Shown here: positions 5,905 through 7,356 of the stretch, in pieces | Layout: every line of letters starts with the position of its first letter | Numbering within the stretch: position 1 is the first letter of the stretch | Assembly: GCF_018260555.1 (NCBI RefSeq) | Contig: NZ_JAGLBB010000094.1 | Location: 1 to 7,356, forward strand | Length of the DNA: 7,356 bases | Reading direction: 5' to 3' | Origin: Deinococcus sp. | GTDB lineage: Bacteria > Deinococcota > Deinococci > Deinococcales > Deinococcaceae | Notes under the pieces: model-generated | Seen by the model: only the letters and a program-made list of their open reading frames with translations | What the model was told of the DNA's origin: nothing | The model's database searches: none | Program-made: the position numbers and the translations under genes

Positions 5905-6411
5905 ATGACCGAGCGTGTTCACAGGGTTCAGCGGGTCCAGGCCACGCCCCGGCGCATCGTGGCACTTCCTGAACAGGCGCCCGCCGATGCGCTGGCCCTG
6001 AAGCAGCAGGCCGTGCAGCGGTTCACGGCCCGGCCGCAGACCCTGCAGCGGCAGGCGGTCCTGCCGGTCCTGCGTGCCGCCGCCCTGGACCGCCAGGAGC
6101 AGACGCGTCTCCGCCAGCAGCAGACTCAGGTGCAGCGTCAGATCACCGCACTGGGCGAGGTGACGCCCGCGCCGCACCTGCCGGAGCCGTCAGCGGTTCG
6201 GGCAGCACCGACCACACCGGGCGACCGGGTGACCGTGATGCGCCTGCGCGCAGAGGAGGTCGCCGGGCGACCCCTGGATGCCCGGAGCAGCAGTCAGTTC
6301 ACGGCACTGCAGCGGCAGGTCGCCCAGACCCTCGCGCAGGGCTTCCGCTCAGACCGTGGCGAGCCAGCAGCCCGCTACGCCGCGTACGGGGAGCACCTCA
6401 CCACCCTGTAG
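5905..6411 (+). CDS. Gln/Arg-rich coiled-coil-like protein, probably the truncated N-terminal part of a longer gene
   Basis: The frame encodes 168 residues rich in Gln, Arg and Ala. It carries 'LQRQ' twice (47-50 and 135-138), each encoded by the same 13 bases CTGCAGCGGCAGG, and long charged helical stretches at about 27-80 and 115-150. A Pro-rich linker (88-106) joins them. No signal peptide or membrane helix is seen. The frame ends L-T-T-L-TAG and would continue R-H-P-V-S-A-P-V-A-S-D to a TGA at the border of a palindromic repeat. TAG differs by one base from CAG, so the ancestral protein may have read T-L-Q-R-H-P-V-S-A-P-V and gone on. The style recalls Gln/Arg-rich proteins of Deinococcus, some of which carry a DUF4157 (eCIS-associated) domain further on. 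No HExxH motif is present here, so this link is only a guess. An ATG at 5905 is preferred over the in-frame TTG at 5884 because of the -10 box position. Confidence 0.55.
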   Translation: MTERVHRVQRVQATPRRIVALPEQAPADALALKQQAVQRFTARPQTLQRQAVLPVLRAAALDRQEQTRLRQQQTQVQRQITALGEVTPAPHLPEPSAVRAAPTTPGDRVTVMRLRAEEVAGRPLDARSSSQFTALQRQVAQTLAQGFRSDRGEPAARYAAYGEHLTTL

Positions 6412-6439
6412 CGCCATCCGGTCAGCGCCCCGGTCGCCT

Positions 6440-6478
6440 CGGATTGATTCAGAACTACACCGAATCAATCGGAATCCG
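6440..6478. repeat. Palindromic repeat between the truncated gene and the IS66 remnant
   Basis: GATTGATTC (6442-6450) and GAATCAATC (6462-6470) are perfect 9-bp inverted repeats with an 11-base loop. A second, outer pair, CGGATT (6440-6445) and AATCCG (6473-6478), competes for the same left arm. The AT-rich block separates GC-rich coding sequence on the left from transposase sequence on the right. It may be the end of a small element or a dispersed intergenic repeat of the genome. It has no T-run and so is not a good intrinsic terminator. Confidence 0.5.
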
Positions 6479-6707
6479 TATGAGTATCAAGCCGAAGTGA
6501 AACTCTGCCCGAGTTGTGGCGGTCGTGGACAGGCCGCTTTCCCCGAGCATGTTCCGGGTCAGGTGCAGTATGGCCCAAGACTCCATGCCTTTACGACCTT
6601 GCTGAATGTGGGGCATTTCATTCCACTGGAGCGAGTCACCCAAATTACGGACGCGCTTTTTGGCGCCTCCATCAGTCATGGTACGGTGGCTCTCAACGTC
6701 AATCTGC
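6479..6707 (+). pseudogene. IS66-family transposase (TnpC) internal fragment
   Basis: The plus-strand frame reads Y-E-Y-Q-A-E-V-K-L-C-P-S-C-G-G, then A-A-F-P-E-H-V-P-G-Q-V-Q-Y-G-P-R-L-H-A, then H-F-I-P-L-E-R-V and L-F-G-A-S-I-S-H-G-T-V. This is the zinc-finger region and start of the catalytic domain of IS66 transposases, which read 'CP.CG....FP..V...VQYGPRL.A......IP..R.......LFG...S.GT'. Intact proteins are about 500 residues. Here the N-terminal helical part is missing on the left and the catalytic DDE part on the right. Similarity stops near 6705, where the frame runs antisense into the next transposase and ends at a TGA (6791-6793). No start codon belongs to the fragment. It is dead debris, apparently interrupted by the neighbouring element. 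Confidence 0.85.
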
Positions 6708-7356
6708 TCAGTACCCGACACTTTCCGGGGAGTTCGTCTGGGACGGCATCAACAGGTCGATCAAGTCACACAGGCGATTCGACTCCCGGCTGAACGACCG
6801 GACCAGTTCCCGCAAGCCCATCTTCACCACGCTCCACGCCCGGCGACCATGCGCCTTTTTCGGGCAGTCCAGAGTGACCCCGACCAGCACACACCACGTG
6901 TGGGTCAGCGTCAACAGGCACAGCAGGCGCTCCACGTGATCGTGGAGCGTCATGTGCGTTCCCTCCAGTTGGAAGCCTTTGCTCCCCAGCGCCCTGAAGA
7001 GGCACTCAATCAAGAATCTCCGGCGATATCGCGTCTGGATCGTCGTCACCGCTCCGGCGTTACTGGCGATGATCAGGGCCTCGCCGTCTCGGGTGTGCGT
7101 CAGAACCACGTTCATCGGTTGCCCGTACACCAGCGTGTCCTCGACCAGCAGACCGGCACAGCCGGTCTGCAAGCGACTCAGCCAGTCATTGGCGGTCCAG
7201 TCATCCATGAGTGTGTCACTTCTCAGGCGCACGCAGATGGGAATCCCACGGCAGGCCAGTCCCTGAATCCAGTCATAGCCGTAACTGCTCAGCAGGGGAC
7301 GATCAGACAGAGAAATTGGGCATGAGAATATCCCCCGTGAACACGCTGACCAGTCC
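6708..7356 (-). CDS. IS4-type transposase, C-terminal part, running out of the window
   Basis: On the minus strand an open frame enters from the right edge and ends at a TGA (6710-6708). It reads S-S-Y-G-Y-D-W-I-Q-G-L-A-C-R-G-I-P-I-C-V-R-L-R, later A-L-I-I-A-S-N, then R-Y-R-R-R-F-L-I-E-C-L-F-R-A-L-G-S-K-G-F and L-E-G-T-H-M-T-L. This is the C-terminal half of IS4-family DDE transposases. The YREK signature Y-x2-R-x3-E keeps its Glu, but the Lys expected six residues later is Gly. The D-R-E motif upstream is seen only as L-S-D-R-P, without its Glu. Near 7303-7316 the neighbouring frame (G-L-V-S-V-F-T-G-D-I-L-M-P) looks more transposase-like than the one in use, so a frameshift may be present. 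The GTG at 7232 is an internal codon, not a start. The element probably inserted into the IS66 gene, with its end close to 6700-6710. Confidence 0.75.
   Translation of the reverse strand, partial: DWSACSRGIFSCPISLSDRPLLSSYGYDWIQGLACRGIPICVRLRSDTLMDDWTANDWLSRLQTGCAGLLVEDTLVYGQPMNVVLTHTRDGEALIIASNAGAVTTIQTRYRRRFLIECLFRALGSKGFQLEGTHMTLHDHVERLLCLLTLTHTWCVLVGVTLDCPKKAHGRRAWSVVKMGLRELVRSFSRESNRLCDLIDLLMPSQTNSPESVGY

Noticed and set aside
5770..6177. Minus-strand frame of 135 codons between dnaE2 and the Gln/Arg-rich gene
   Set aside because: Most of it is antisense to the 5905 gene. Its last 40 codons over 5770-5890 look mildly protein-like, but no family or start is recognisable.
6721..6793. End of the plus-strand frame that runs on from the IS66 fragment
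   Set aside because: It is the antisense of the IS4-type transposase and has no IS66 similarity.

Overview
The window is GC-rich (roughly 70% in the main genes) and is best explained as accessory DNA, perhaps plasmid-borne, from a Deinococcus species. The reasons are the gene order lexA - imuY (imuB-like) - dnaE2, which is known from Deinococcus deserti, a TANNNT-type -10 box sitting just before a start codon (the leaderless pattern common in Deinococcus), and the families of the flanking insertion sequences. The species assignment is inference.

Layout. Positions 1-330 hold mobile-element debris: the first codons of a minus-strand gene leaving the window at the left edge, and a broken 5' fragment of an IS6-family transposase on the minus strand. 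Positions 331-416 form the control region of the main operon, with a perfect 9-bp inverted repeat that is the likely LexA operator. Positions 417-5732 are one tightly packed plus-strand operon: lexA, a Y-family polymerase-like accessory gene without catalytic carboxylates (imuY/imuB type), an 80-residue gene resembling the domain found at the C-terminus of some ImuB proteins (DUF6504-like), and a full-length dnaE2 error-prone C-family polymerase. A weak hairpin follows. Positions 5905-6411 hold a Gln/Arg-rich gene that appears to be cut short. Positions 6440-7356 hold a palindromic repeat, a fragment of an IS66 transposase, and the C-terminal part of an IS4-type transposase on the opposite strand running out of the window.

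How the genes work together. In the inferred model, LexA represses its own operon through the palindrome. DNA damage activates RecA, which promotes LexA self-cleavage at Ala87-Gly88 and releases expression of the mutasome. ImuY and the small DUF6504-like protein would act as accessory or scaffold factors, while DnaE2, with an intact D-x-D plus distal Asp active site, performs mutagenic lesion bypass. The PHP domain of DnaE2 has lost its metal ligands, so no proofreading by that domain is expected. The cassette lies between insertion-sequence remnants on both sides, which suggests that it is a mobile or exchangeable unit. No recA, second polymerase, RNA gene or CRISPR array is visible.
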